From NCBI GenBank assembly GCA_014529385.2, contig CM043952.1, forward strand, positions 150,193,057-150,257,056: DNA of 64,000 bases, read 5' to 3'. Source of the DNA: Adiantum capillus-veneris. Lineage: Eukaryota > Streptophyta > Polypodiopsida > Polypodiales > Pteridaceae. Positions 34,420 through 46,794 of the stretch are shown piece by piece. How positions within the stretch are numbered: position 1 is the stretch's first letter; every line of letters starts with the position of its first letter. The position numbers and the translations under genes were made by a program. Under the pieces are notes generated by a model. That model had not been told where the DNA came from, did not search any database, and saw only the letters and a program-made list of their open reading frames with translations.

Positions 34420-34678
34420 TAGCTCAAAATTGATCAAGATTGATACCAAAGACTATATGCATGATTACAAACCTCTTTTGTGAAGGCTCATAAAGTTTGG
34501 ATCACAAAACAGACCAAAAACTTGATCAAAACTGAAATAGGTATTGTTTGTCAAGAAATTGTGTCTGACTTGGATAATTTGCTTCAATTTGTGTGAAACT
34601 TGACTCAGAGGCTTAAAACATGTCATAAAAAAAATGACCAGTGAAAAAATTACAAAAAGTGTTCATTTTAGGCCAAAA

Positions 34679-34700
34679 GAAAATAAGTGTAATTATTTAC
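34679..34700. repeat. D leader palindrome, copy 3
   Basis: AAATAAGTGTAATTATTT; one arm mismatch. Confidence 0.8.
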
Positions 34701-34962
34701 TTTTAGCTCAAAATTGACCAAGATTGATATTAGAGACTCTATGCATAATTACAAACATCTTTTGTGAAGGCTCATAGAATTTGGATCACAAAACAGACCA
34801 AAAAATTGATAAAAATTGAAATCTATACGATTGTCAAGAAATTGAGTTTGAATTGATAAATTCTATTCAAAGTTGGTGAAACTTGACTCAGAGGCTTAGT
34901 TCAAAGTGTTTAACATGTGTGTATATTCAAAGACCAAAATTATGTTAAAATTTATAAAAAAT

Positions 34963-34980
34963 AAATAATCGTGATTATTT
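34963..34980. repeat. D leader palindrome, copy 4, paired change
   Basis: AAATAATCGTGATTATTT; perfect arms with the C-G pair. Confidence 0.88.
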
Positions 34981-35247
34981 ACTTTTGTCCCATTTTCAAA
35001 CTTTTTTGGCCAACCAAGCATACCACAAGTTCTATCATGTTGTATTGAGCACTCACATCAAATTTGGTAAGATCTGGATCTATAAAGTGAAAATTGTGGC
35101 TAAATTTGTAAAGTCAGTCTGCGAACACAAAATTGTTGTTGACAAATTGAGCAGGGTTTATCCAAACTTTGTTAGGGAGCTTAAGTTGATTTGCTTTACC
35201 TATTTGTATCAAAATTTTGGCAAAAGTTGCAAAAAAACTCTAGAGGT

Positions 35248-35265
35248 AAATAATCGCAATTATTT
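35248..35265. repeat. D leader palindrome, copy 5
   Basis: AAATAATCGCAATTATTT; one pair next to the centre is broken. Confidence 0.8.
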
Positions 35266-35527
35266 ATATCTGCTCCAGAATTGAGAATTTTTGCACAATT
35301 GAGTATAGCACAGGGTCAAGCTTATCAAGTAGATTACAAAAATCAAATTTGGTGAAATTTGGATCACAAAAGTGAGACTTAAGCCAGATTCTCAAAAATT
35401 GAGTCTGCAGACACTAAACAATTTATAACTTGGATAAATCTTGTTCAAACTCGGTGAAACTTGGTCGAAGACTATAACAAGGTGTCTATATGGAGAAACA
35501 ATTCTAAAAAGTGAGGAAAATTGAGAA

Positions 35528-35547
35528 AATAAATAATCAGATTATTT
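35528..35547. repeat. D leader palindrome, copy 6
   Basis: AAATAATCAGATTATTT; arms AAATAATC / GATTATTT with a one-base centre. Confidence 0.82.
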
Positions 35548-36151
35548 ACTTTTGAGTCCCAAAGACAAGATTTTGGACTTTTGAGCTTGTACAATGTTAG
35601 AACAACATAATACAAGGTCACCCGTCAAGTTTGGGTTCCATCGGATGAAAATTGATACATGATAACTCGGTTTCCAAGCTTCTTTTAGCTCTTTGCAAGG
35701 GTAGAATCTGGAAGTCTCATTTGTTGACTCACTTAGCTCAGACTAAAGTGATATACACAGACCAATCACAGTAGTTAGCAAAAAATAGAGCAGTTTGAGC
35801 GAACGATAAAAAATATGTCAAAATGGAATCGAGCGTATAAAAGTGCAGTTCAAAACGAATTTTTAGTAACATCAAGCCATTAGGGAAGTTTCATGCATGG
35901 AACCTGCGAATCGGGACACAAATCACATTGGACTGTAGGTTAGGTTATTCAAGGCCTAGATTTTTATCATTTCAAAGGCTACAATCAATTCTGATACTTT
36001 TGAGCTAGAGGTAATCAACTCTTGTGAGTCTAAGAGAAATCAACTGCCAAAAGTACTTAAGCAAAAGCAGTCTTATCAAACTCGAGCACGAGTAATTCTG
36101 CTAATCAACACCAGGATTTGCTAAGAGATAGTTCTTAGAGACCAAGACGAC

Positions 36152-37758
36152 ATGGAGTCAAGTCGAGTTGAGAGTTCAAATGCACGAGAACCAAAGCTAA
36201 CTAGTAGCAATAGCAACACATCCACAAGTGAAATGGACCAGATTTTACAGCTTTATGGCTACATTGGAGATAAAGTTTTATATACATATTTGGAAGGCCA
36301 TAGGTATCTTATGATTGACAAAAGCAACATAGGAGCCAAGATCCTATTGATCAAAGTGAAGTCACATTTAGAGAACTTTTAGATGTTCATAAACTTCAGT
36401 GGAGCTAGGTATTACAAGCTCAAAGACGAAGTGTAGATAGAAGTATACATGCTAGCTTTGTATGGCACACATAATTCATATGCACACTATGTAGACCAAA
36501 AAGGGGCAACTGTAAAAAACGGATCAACCAGTGTTTTAATGGCCCACATCCCAGCTCATAAAAGTGCATCCAGTGATAGATTAGAAAGGATGGTTCGTTT
36601 CAAAGGATAGAAACTATTATAGCCCATCCTCTCTAGAGTTGAAGGATATTACTTGAGTGAATCCAAAAATCTGTTCTGAGCCAAACTCTCCTCCATCGAA
36701 AATCAAGCTTCAACGTTGTGAACAAACGAGCATATACTTTTGACCAAAATAGACGTAGATATAGAGGAGAGTCTAACATCCATGATGACTTGGGTCCTGA
36801 AACCACAGAAGCTCATATCATAGGAGACCCATGGAATCAACAATATCATGGGAAAGATAATGCTATCCATAGCTTGACTTGGAGAATAATTTGTCATGTT
36901 TCACGGAGATACATAGGAAACTATACAAAAGGTTTACAGATGCCAAACATCAACAATGCTACCCAAAGTGTGCCTTTGCAATCCCAAAAGGTGAGACTAA
37001 ACCGGAGCCAAACAGTTTTGAACTCTCATAATGGAGTAGGCTATAGTGATCACCCTAGGAAGGGGAGAGCTACAAATCCATGAAGCTCAACTCTAGTACT
37101 AGGAAATGCTACACTAGTTAGAAGCACAAGAACTTCTAGCCAACAAACCCCTTCAAAGCAAAACCATTGGAAGATCATATGGTTGTTGCAAGTTTCCCAC
37201 TGACCCAGATCCCATCAAAATCTGCACAAAAATGCATCTATGAAGATCATCAAGGACAAAAGTTTATGTTGATCCCCACACGTCAAAGCCAAAAGTTGAC
37301 TAATCCCATAGTGTTCAAGAAATTGCATGTGACCAAGCTCACCCATGCATATCAAGATGCAAATGGCAATGATTCTCAGCACGTTCATGACCTTGCACAA
37401 GCCCCTAAGGATGTTAAACTTGAAGTCAAAGACTATCTGAAGATGATGCAAAGCCTCAAGCTACCAAAATAGGTGGCAAAAAAATCAAAAACAATGAAAG
37501 CTAAAGTTCAAAAGGCTACACAAAGGTCACCACCAAAATCTCCTCCGAAGAGATAGATTCTACCAGAAAGTATAGTGGATCTTCTAAGATTAAAAGATAC
37601 CCAAATGCATACGGATAATTCTAAACACTTGCAATCAAAAGGTGCAATATTACAACAAAACAAGCCAACGTAGGTGATCAAGACAAAGCCAATGTAGAAA
37701 AAGTTCAACCCATGGACACCGCCACCACAAAAACACTCAATACATAAAAAGATCTTGA
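36152..37758 (+). pseudogene. Gag-like region of element D
   Basis: Begins with an ATG-led frame at 36152 (SSNAREPKLTSSNSNTSTSE, then a MDQILQLYGYIGDKVLYTYL segment) that stops at 36382. Further frames follow: 36718-37083 (Arg- and His-rich, RRRYRGESNIHDDLGPETTE) and 37167-37472 (QKFMLIPTRQSQKLTNPIVF, later VKDYLKMMQSLKLPK), then a Lys/Pro-rich tail to the MITE insertion. Its place downstream of the leader and upstream of protease-like sequence is that of gag. I see no capsid signature or zinc knuckle, so the call rests mainly on position. Several stops. Confidence 0.45.
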
Positions 37759-38222
37759 CATTAGGAAGAGAATGGGGTCTAGGAAGGCCTCTTTAATTGG
37801 AAACTTAAGGAAGTCAAACCTTTTGTATTAAGAAAGTAATCAAAGGACAGTTTTTGAATTCAAACAGTCAAAATGACTAGTTTATTTGAATTCAAAGTTT
37901 CCCCCCAAAACGGAATTTAAAATCTACCGGGTAAAACCTTATCATATAGCATATCTATGGAAAGATCTCGACACGTAGAATATAGATATACGATCTTCGC
38001 TCAAATCGGATATCATATGTGGGAGTTATGGAAGGCCAAAAATCATGAAATTTTCCACCTCCTTTTGGGGGGGAAAGTGCATCATTTGACCATTCTTACA
38101 CATCTCTTACACACCCACCATTCTTGCACACATGGCGCATACCTATCTGTCAAAATTTTAATCACTTCCATAAGCTCATGGAAAATAAAGAGGCCCTTCT
38201 ACACCCCCTCCTCTTCCTAATG
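37759..38222. mobile_element. MITE F, non-autonomous relative of element E
   Basis: 464 bp with terminal inverted repeats: the left end CATTAGGAAGAGAATGGGGT...AGGCCTCTTTA pairs with the right end TAAAGAGGCCC...CCTCTTCCTAATG. These ends match the TIRs of E closely and both elements share TATCAC/AAGTC-type subterminal sequence only weakly. Possible 3 bp target duplication GAC (37757-37759 and 38223-38225). It splits the D coding region just before the first protease-like segment. Confidence 0.82.
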
Positions 38223-38282
38223 GACGATCAAGTGCAACATTGTTGGAGTGAAAAGAGGAAAAACTGTCAAGTGAAGTAAAGC

Positions 38283-38560
38283 TAGATTTTCATCTAGACA
38301 AGAACCTCATGTCTTTTCGCACTTGGAAAAAATGTGGCCAACCACAGCTGGAAGATGCTCCTGAATTTGTGAGCATATCTGGAAACAAACGAGCAGAATG
38401 CTAGGGAATCATCTCCACCGCCATTCAAATATGTGCACAGATCATCACAGGCCAATTCCATGTGATCACAGCAAAAGATGTACCAGATAACATCATATTG
38501 GGAATGCCATTCGCCCAAAAGTTCCTAGAGATACAAAGTTCAATGAAGATGCAGCCGTCA
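38283..38560 (+). pseudogene. Retropepsin-like segment 1 of element D
   Basis: Frame reads LDKNLMSFRTWKKCGQPQLE, then FVSISGNKRAEC, a stop at 38401-38403, then ISTAIQICAQIITGQFHVIT and NIILGMPFAQKFLE. The order (NLMS...TW..G, G...i.i.a...FhVi, then IILGMPF) is that of a retroviral-type aspartic protease; the catalytic D-T-G is replaced or lost next to the MITE. One internal stop. Confidence 0.55.
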
Positions 38561-38596
38561 AAGACAACAAAGAATGAATACTAGGACTAGTCACTC

Positions 38597-39340
38597 ATGG
38601 ACGACAACACAAAGTCCTCAAGCACAGTTAAAATGGAGACCGATGCCAAAGCAAAGATTTCTGAAGATGATTCATCTCCATTGGACTTAACTTCAAAAAA
38701 TCTTAAAGAAAATCAAGAAATAGCAAGTGCAGATCAAACAGAGCAAGGAGCAACCACGAAAGCTATTGAGCAAAGAATGCCACCAAGACAAGAAGTAAAG
38801 AAGATCAAAATGGCAGACACCCAGGAAGCAATAGGAAGTCCACAAATCCAGACATTGCCAGCCAAATCAGCAGATGAAAGTCAGATTGGAAAACAGAGTC
38901 TCATGCCACCCTCCATAGAGACACATTTAGATCAAGATGAGACCATGACAAAAGTAGGACAAAAATATTCCAGAGCACCTCCAATGAGAATAGCTATAGT
39001 CCTCAGTAGTGTAAATGGATTGAGTGTCAGATTCAATGCTCTATTGGATAAAGAAGAAAAGTGCAATATGGTTGTAGATAGCATCCAAAGGATCCTCTAG
39101 CTCACTCCATGCAAACATGATAGCAAAAAAATGCTAGGTATGCATAGATGTCAAAAAAAATGGTTGTTATTCCTTGTATCTAGAAGCATGAAGAGCAGAT
39201 AAAGTTTCAAGTAAATCCTTCAGAAGACATGCATGCAGATGTCATCCTTGGACATCATTGGTTATACCAACACAAGGCCTACAGAGAAGATACAATGTTG
39301 ATACTCTCTTTTCCAAGTGTTAGCAAGCAAAAAATATAGA
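38597..39340 (+). pseudogene. Acidic linker plus retropepsin-like segment 2 of element D
   Basis: 38597-38970 is a Ser/Lys/Glu-rich linker (DDSSPLDLTSKNLKENQEIA). Then IAIVLSSVNGLSVRFNALLD followed by KEEKCNMV, where DKEE takes the place of the catalytic DTGA; the frame stops at 39100. After broken frames, 39195-39290 reads KFQVNPSEDMHADVILGHHW then LYQHKA, the ILG strand of a protease. So D has two protease-like segments in a row, neither with an intact active site. Confidence 0.55.
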
Positions 39341-41389
39341 TACCATTAATGATAATTTTAGAGTTTTGCGAAGTCACAAGAATCAACGATAAAAATCTTG
39401 AAGAAAAAGGTAAAGCTAAAGTGAACCTTCTATTGATTAGCATGAAAGGTGTGACAGCATATGCCTCTACATCAAAGAACCCTCGTGGATCAGATACTTC
39501 TAGCAAGTCAGGCTTTCAAAAGTTCAAGTCAATTGCTGACCCAACTAAAAACTTTAAGGAGACACCCAGAAAATCAAATATATATTATCCCAAGTACTCA
39601 AGAAATCAAAATAAGGTAAAGCAAGTGTTTGTTTAGAGCAATTTAATCAAAGGAAATGATCCGGTTTGGATTAAAGACAGGAAATCAACACAAAAAACAA
39701 ACACATGGGATGGATAGCATCACAATGGAGCTTAAAGGAACAGGAGTACTATAAAGGTAACAGATAGATATGGGTACCAAAACTGCAGGTAAGAGCATAC
39801 GAAGTAGCATCAAGTCCCTCCCAAGAAAGAAGGTCCACAAGGTATCAACCTCAACAATATCGTAGGATACCTAAGAAGCAGGTATACAACAAAACAACAT
39901 GAAAAGATGCTAAAGTCTACCACAACTCTCAAGAGGATACAAAAAAAAGAGGACCTCAAAGAATCTTCCTCTTGGACAAGGATTCTACACAGGTTATACA
40001 AAGATTTGGCTACCAGTCAACCACAAGCCAACTCCAGCTACACCAGACATGCATGAAGATCTCAAGAAATCAACAAGACCTAGAGCAAAGAAAAGTCAAC
40101 AAAGGAAATACAAAGGTCATCAAGAGATTTGGATTCCTAAGTCTTCCAATGAACCAGTTCAAATGCCATATGCCGACAGCCAACACAGACCTACAACAAC
40201 CTCAAAGACTCCATACAATAGGCCCAATTGGAGATTCACACGAACAATGGAGTCTTTACAGTCAAAGAAGGAAAACCCAACCAACAAAGATTTTGACTCA
40301 AAGATGATAAAACAGGTATGGCAAAAGAAACCTTCAATGCCAACTTGGTCCTTCACTAATCCTCTTTTTGTGGATTCAAGCTTACTTTTACCTAAAGAAA
40401 TGTTTGTAGTGAACACAAAAATGTAAAAAGTCAAGTCGCAAGGGTGCAAAAAATGCTCTTTGGCATAGTCAGAGTTGGCGGGCTACTGAGCCATAAAATG
40501 AGCAAAGCATTAGTCCCAAATCTTCAAGTCGTATTGAACTTTGTGCTAAGAGTCATAGTTATTAGGTTTACGCTCAAGCTGGAAGAGTTGAGCATGTCTA
40601 AGTTGTGTCGCTCCTGCTAGACGAGATGAGCATAAGAGTCAAAGTCTATTAACTTACAATTGGTGGAGTGTCGTAGAGTCCAACACTCACGCACAATGCA
40701 CAATAAGATGAGAGAACATATCCTCAACAAAAAAAACCATTCTTAAAGGAGTGCCAGCTTGTAAAGCCATGTCATGTGCATTTATAGCTACACCACCTTT
40801 CTGAAGAACCCCTCAAAATCTTTCTTGCACAACATATTGTTTTCCATGCATTTCTATGAATGCATATAGGATGTCCTATCATCGGACATATGCATTATAC
40901 ACTCTTTTTTGCTTCCACCTATGCACCTTGAGTGGACTATGGCAGGAAAACCAATGTTCCATAATGCTACCCTCTCATATTTGCTGCCTTTTTAATTCCA
41001 TATCTATCAGCAAATAATCCCTTCAGTACTTTATTAATATTTTCCATGCTAATCAGTACTTCATAATGCGCATATCTCAAAGGAACTTTTTTTCCACTGG
41101 TTTTTTTCCCTTTGGTTATCCAAAAATTAGAACCTCATCATTCTACTTCCCTTTTACCTAGTTTTTATAAGTAAACAACACCCTTGCCATTATGCTGCTA
41201 CAATGGACAAATGCGACATCATCTCTCACATCAAACAACTTCGAACCAGTAAAGATGCTGCAGCAAATTGAAACTCTTCAACTAATTCAATGACAAATGA
41301 AGACAATCAGCCCATCAACAATCAATCAAAACCTTTCATTGCCTCCACGGACACTTCTCAACAGTACCCGAGGACGGGCAGTAAAATCG
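39341..41389 (+). other. Element D downstream coding remnants with I-W-x-P motifs
   Basis: Basic, Ser/Asn-rich frames (39349-39636; about 39970-40426). A short motif recurs: IWVPK near 39760, IWLPV near 40005, IWIPK near 40128 and VW near 40317, in surroundings rich in Tyr, Lys and Gly. No RT, RNase H or integrase motif (no YxDD, no HHCC) was seen to 41389. Confidence 0.4.
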
Positions 41390-41399
41390 AAAGGGGGAA
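41390..41399 (+). other. Polypurine tract of element D
   Basis: AAGGGGGAAT with the LTR start TGTTAACTG overlapping its last base; preceded by ACCCGAGGACGGGCAG, a block common upstream of Tat-type polypurine tracts. Confidence 0.8.
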
Positions 41400-42411
41400 T
41401 GTTAACTGAGTCGACGTCAGTTAACAAGAGCTACGAAAGATCGAAGCCTTATGAATGCACATCAAAGATGAATATGAAGAAGTAGTGAAGATTGGAGTTA
41501 CACCTTTTCACATTTTTCCAAAATGGCCATGTATTATAATTTCCCGATTTGTTTAGCCATTGTGATAATTGTAACGTGTTATGGGCTCAATAAGAGTTTC
41601 AAGATGTAAAGGATAGGTCAGCTAGTGTACCTAGGTTGTAGATACAGTAAGTTGTGGAGCCTCAAAGGTCTTGGGTGCCGGACATTACACATTTTAAACC
41701 TTGGCTAAGGTATAAAAGCCAACTTTGTAAATATTTTATTAAGTTTCTTGGATAAGAAATACACAACATGAGATAACGGCACTCACTTCTCTCATTTTCA
41801 TGCTTCCTACTCCCTTGTCGGTTGTCACATTGCAATGTCGTCTATTGTGTTGTAACCACAGGTAAGAGCTCTACTCATTGATGTAAACATATCATGATAA
41901 ATTGTATCTTTTGGCGTTGCCGACCCGCGGTCTAATTTCATCATAAGTAGGAATTTAAGCTAGAAAATCACAAAATAAGCATTGGCAAGGTATTGAGGCA
42001 TTATTGCCAAGCATTTAGATGCATTTGGGTTAGAAATGACTAGGTCAAAATCTCGTTGTTAATAATCGCGTTTTTTGCACTTCATCAAAGGTGAGATTTG
42101 AGACCATACTTGCATGCTTGCTTAGTCTTATATACTTGTCCTATAAGTTTCCTAACATTCATATGTCGTTTGATGTTGTAATCGTCATGTTTTGTTTGCC
42201 GATTACTGACTAGCTTTTGATGACTTGGGTCATTTGAGTGTGGCTTGTGTTAGATGCGAGTTTTCCATTGTTTCCCAAGAGATTGACACCCTCTTGTAGC
42301 CTCTATGCACTATAGTCAAGTCAGCTTTGTCCCATGGATTGATAATTATGTTCATGGTTCTCACTATGTCTACAATAAGATAAGAGAGTGAGGTTAGGAA
42401 ACCCATCCATA
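41400..42411 (+). repeat. Right LTR of element D
   Basis: 1012 bp, TGTTAACTGAG to CCATCCATA, followed by GAGCC. It serves as the reference that shows E's insertion in the left LTR. Confidence 0.88.
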
Positions 42412-42416
42412 GAGCC

Positions 42417-44250
42417 AATGGTTGGGCAGCTTGAGTTGATAAGCCATCTCATTGATTGGCTTCAAAATTTGAAAAGGACCATAGTATCTTTTAGCTAGTT
42501 TAGCATAATACTTTTGATGGCCCGTAGGATTTTTGCCCATTGTTTGCCTTAATCGAGCCTTGGGAAACTTAAGTAAGACCCAATCATTTTCTTTAAATGT
42601 TAAGGATCTTCTATGCATATCAGCAATAACTTTTTGCCTTTGTTGAAAGATGGATATAGCCTCCTTAATCTTTGAGATTCTTGTAGGTCAAAGCTATACT
42701 CATCGGGCAGCGAAGATCTTCCCATGTACTCTAAGTAGAAAGGGACTTTTAGGTCTTCCCTCAATGATTTCAAAAGGTGATTTTCCCGTAAAAGTATGGA
42801 CAATATTATAAGGTAAGTACTTTTCCCATTGTGATCGTGTATCGTAAGATTGGCTATCTTACGTTGGCCATTCGTCTGTGGGTGATAGGCCAAAGAGAAA
42901 TTTAATCTTGTACCTAGATTTTCAAAGAGACATTTCCAAAAATTACTATTCATTCTAGGATCTCTATCTGACACAATGGATGTCAAAAATCCATGGTGTT
43001 TGAAAATTTGAGATATAAAGAGAGTTGCCATTTGGTGTGCCTTAATAGTATTTTTGACAGGAATAAATTGTGCTTGCTCGCTAAACCTGTTAACTATTGT
43101 CCATATTCCCGTATTCCCATGGATAGACTTGGGTAATCTAAAGATAAAATCCATGGATATACTCTCCCATGGTGAAGTTGGAATAGGCAATGGTTGGAGT
43201 AATCCAAGTCTCTTCCCTCTATCATACTTGGTCTTTTGGCATACCGCACATTTTGAAACGTACTCTTGTATCTCCACTTTCATGGTAGGCCAATAGAAGT
43301 ATGTCTCTACTCCTCAAAGTGTAGGTTGAATGCCTCTATGTCCCGCATAGGGGGGAGCATGGGATTCAAACATTACTTTCTCACACAAAGCGAGTGGGTA
43401 ACACATAGCCTATGCCATGGAGAGATAACCATCCTGCAAGGTGAATGGTTCCTTTTTCTTCCCCAAATCAAGGGCTAGCATTATGTCTTTAAAGTCAGGG
43501 TCAGTAGCATACTTACATATCATAGAAGATAGATCATTGTGAATTGTTATAGACACCGCATTAACTTTTGGTCATCGTGAAAGTGCATCAGTCACTTGAT
43601 TGTGCTTACCAGCAATGGAACAATATGAAAATGAAAATTGCGAAAGAAAATTTGCCCACCTCATTTGTTTGTCGGAAAGCTTGGTTTGTGTCATGAAGTA
43701 CTTGAGACTTTGGTGGTCGGTTTACAAAATATTTGGAGTCCCCAATAAATAGTTCTTCCATGTGTCTAGGGCATGTAGAATAGTTAAAAGCTCTTTTTCA
43801 TATATGCCCAACACTCGCTCATCAGTATTGAGCCTTCGGCTCTCATATGCTATGACATGCCCTTCTTGAAGCAAGACTGCTCCAAGGCAATCACCACAAG
43901 CGTCACATTGGACCTCAAATGACTTTGAGAGATCCGGAACCATAAAGGTTGGTTGGGAGGTAAGCTTCTCTTTGAGCTTGTCAAAAGAATTTTACTCCTT
44001 AGTAGTCCATGAATACTTAATGTTCTTCTTTGTTAAGTCATCTAATGGTCTTGCTATTTGAGATAATTTTTCTATGAAACGTCTATAGTATGCACACATA
44101 CCAATAAAGCTTCTTAGCTCATGTAGATTCCTTGGATTAGGCCATGCTTATATTACTTCTAACTTTGATGGATCCATACGGTTACCATCTTGAGAGATAA
44201 TATGACCTAAGTATTGAATCTCTTGAAGGAGAATTCTACTTTTCTTTTGA
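42417..44250 (-). pseudogene. Element A pol: RT end, RNase H, integrase
   Basis: Minus strand from 44250 to 42417: RT thumb/connection (IQYLGHIIS-type at about 44225-44190), RNase H (VQCDACGDCLGAVLLQEGH at about 43917-43860, then YEKELLTILHALDTW), integrase zinc region (VSKCAVCQKTKYDRGK at about 43255-43205), integrase core (SISMDFIFRLPKSIHG, then SIVSDRDPRMNSNFW and SLAYHPQTNGQ) and the GPF module (KRYYGPFQILKPINEMAYQL). Every block matches H, but frames are broken by stops and indels and a segment after the PQTNG block is shortened. In this copy the RNase H frame is intact at the place where H has a one-base deletion. Confidence 0.88.
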
Positions 44251-44395
44251 GTCCTTTTAGTGCAAAACAAAGATGGTACATACCACATCTGTGTGGACTA
44301 TCGATCACTAAACCATATCACTATCAAAAACAAATTTCCTGTGTCTCGAGTAGAAGATCTGTTCGATAAGCTACAAGGCTCTACCATCAAATAAG
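44251..44395 (+). pseudogene. Inverted RT fragment within element A
   Basis: Plus strand reads VQNKDGTYHICVDYRSLNHI then TIKNKFPVSRVEDLFDKLQG, which is H RT residues about 274-314, but on the opposite strand to the neighbouring A sequence. A small inversion or an independently inserted piece. Confidence 0.8.
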
Positions 44396-44824
44396 GATAG
44401 TGAATGAAGATATACTTTTGAGACTTGTGAAGCCCACCTACTAAGCTTTATGATGAAGTTTTGTCTCGTGTTAATTATTTTCAACATCCTCCCTTTCTCC
44501 TCCTCCCATGATGCTTCTCTTTGCACCTATGATGCCTACTCACCATTACCATTTGGTATTATTTCCCCCTTCCCCCCTCCATCTTGCTAAAATCTGTGAT
44601 GATAACTTATTTACCCCTTGATTATTTTACGATTGTGCTACTCCTAAATCCTACAATGAATGTTGGATACTCTGGATTTGAGGCTTTATCCTACTACACT
44701 CCATCTCATTTTGATTTGTTGTCGAATGCGCTCTGTTGGCTTGGGGACCTATTGAACCAAGGTGAGGGTTCTTTTTATCCTCACTTATCCTTGAATAATT
44801 CTATTGTTAGGTGTCATATGATGA
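44396..44824. other. Unassigned filler within element A
   Basis: About 430 bp with no match to H that I could see; T- and C-rich. Replaces the RT N-terminal and linker part of A. Confidence 0.4.
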
Positions 44825-45003
44825 TGGATTGAACCATGGTGTCCCTAGGATAGCATCCTCATGTTGGAGAGGAGAGATGAAAAAGTTTTCTTTGTCGATA
44901 TAGCTTTGGACACAAAGCTATATCAAGTTTTCTTTGTCGATATAGCTTTGGACACAAAGCCTCAACTTCCTAATCAAGGGAGTAACGGAGGCTTTCTGTC
45001 CCT
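44825..45003 (-). pseudogene. Element A protease region fragment with 42 bp duplication
   Basis: Matches H at 57055-57205 (the region after the protease core, encoding KLRLHVQGYVDKEDFFIS in H). A direct duplication of AAGTTTTCTTTGTCGATATA plus following bases (unit about 42 bp, 44884-44960) is specific to this copy. Confidence 0.7.
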
Positions 45004-45304
45004 TGAAATGTTGCTTCAAATTGTGAAAAGCCTACTTGCATTCTTTTGTCCGTTCAAACTTAGCAATGAGGGCATACAACGCCTTAGCTATTACCGCATA
45101 CATGTATATGAAGCGCATGTAGTACCCACAATGTCCCATAAATGTCTGCACTTCTTTCATTTTTGCTGGTCTTGATAGTGTGGCAATTATTTGTATCTTT
45201 TCTTGATCAGTCGAAATCCCGTTTTTGAACACAATGTGGCCCAAAACTTTTCCTTGTCTTACCATGAAGACACATTTTTCAGGGTTTAAGCTAATACGAT
45301 ACAT
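45004..45304 (-). pseudogene. RT fragment of a different Ty3/gypsy element
   Basis: Minus strand reads LNPEKCVFMVRQGKVLGHIV, then FKNGISTDQEKIQII and VQTFMGHCGYYMRFI. This is the RT connection region, but the wording (KCVFMVRQGKVLGHIVxxNGI) fits Tat/Athila/Ogre-type RTs rather than the A/H family. It is joined directly to A's protease fragment, so a piece of another element is embedded here. Confidence 0.7.

Positions 45305-46794
<1,490 letters not shown>

Larger units (their letters stand above)
34020..35560 (+). repeat. Tandem repeat, six units of about 285 bp with a palindrome in each
   Basis: Each unit has GTGAAACTTGACTCARAGGC, a GTTCATTTTAGG-type block, the palindrome AAATAATYGTRATTATTT, then ACTTTTAGCTCAAAATTGA and TTTGGATCACAAAACAGAC. 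Palindrome centres lie at about 34118, 34403, 34689, 34971, 35258 and 35537, so the period is 278-288 bp. The first three units are well kept, the last three diverged. Confidence 0.9.
32213..36151 (+). other. Long 5' leader of element D
   Basis: 3.9 kb without a supported protein frame. 34020-35560 is a tandem repeat of about 285 bp units, each with a short palindrome (see separate entries). A second hairpin-forming motif GGACACTTTTATGTCCTGTT occurs at about 32655 and 33900. AT-rich throughout. Confidence 0.7.
21736..42411 (+). mobile_element. Element D: Tat/Athila-like LTR retrotransposon, non-autonomous
   Basis: Flanked by the 5 bp duplication GAGCC (21731-21735 and 42412-42416); element A reads continuously once D is removed. 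The right LTR (41400-42411, 1012 bp) is whole; the left LTR is split by transposon E (21736-22473 and about 32023-32192). A primer site TGGCGCCGTTGTTGGCGA follows the left LTR and a polypurine tract AAAGGGGGAA precedes the right one, so D runs on the plus strand. The interior: a 3.9 kb leader with a palindrome array, gag-like sequence, two retropepsin-like segments and a region with repeated I-W-x-P motifs. No RT, RNase H or integrase was recognised. Terminal TG and CA are mutated to TA and TA at the outer ends. Confidence 0.88.
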
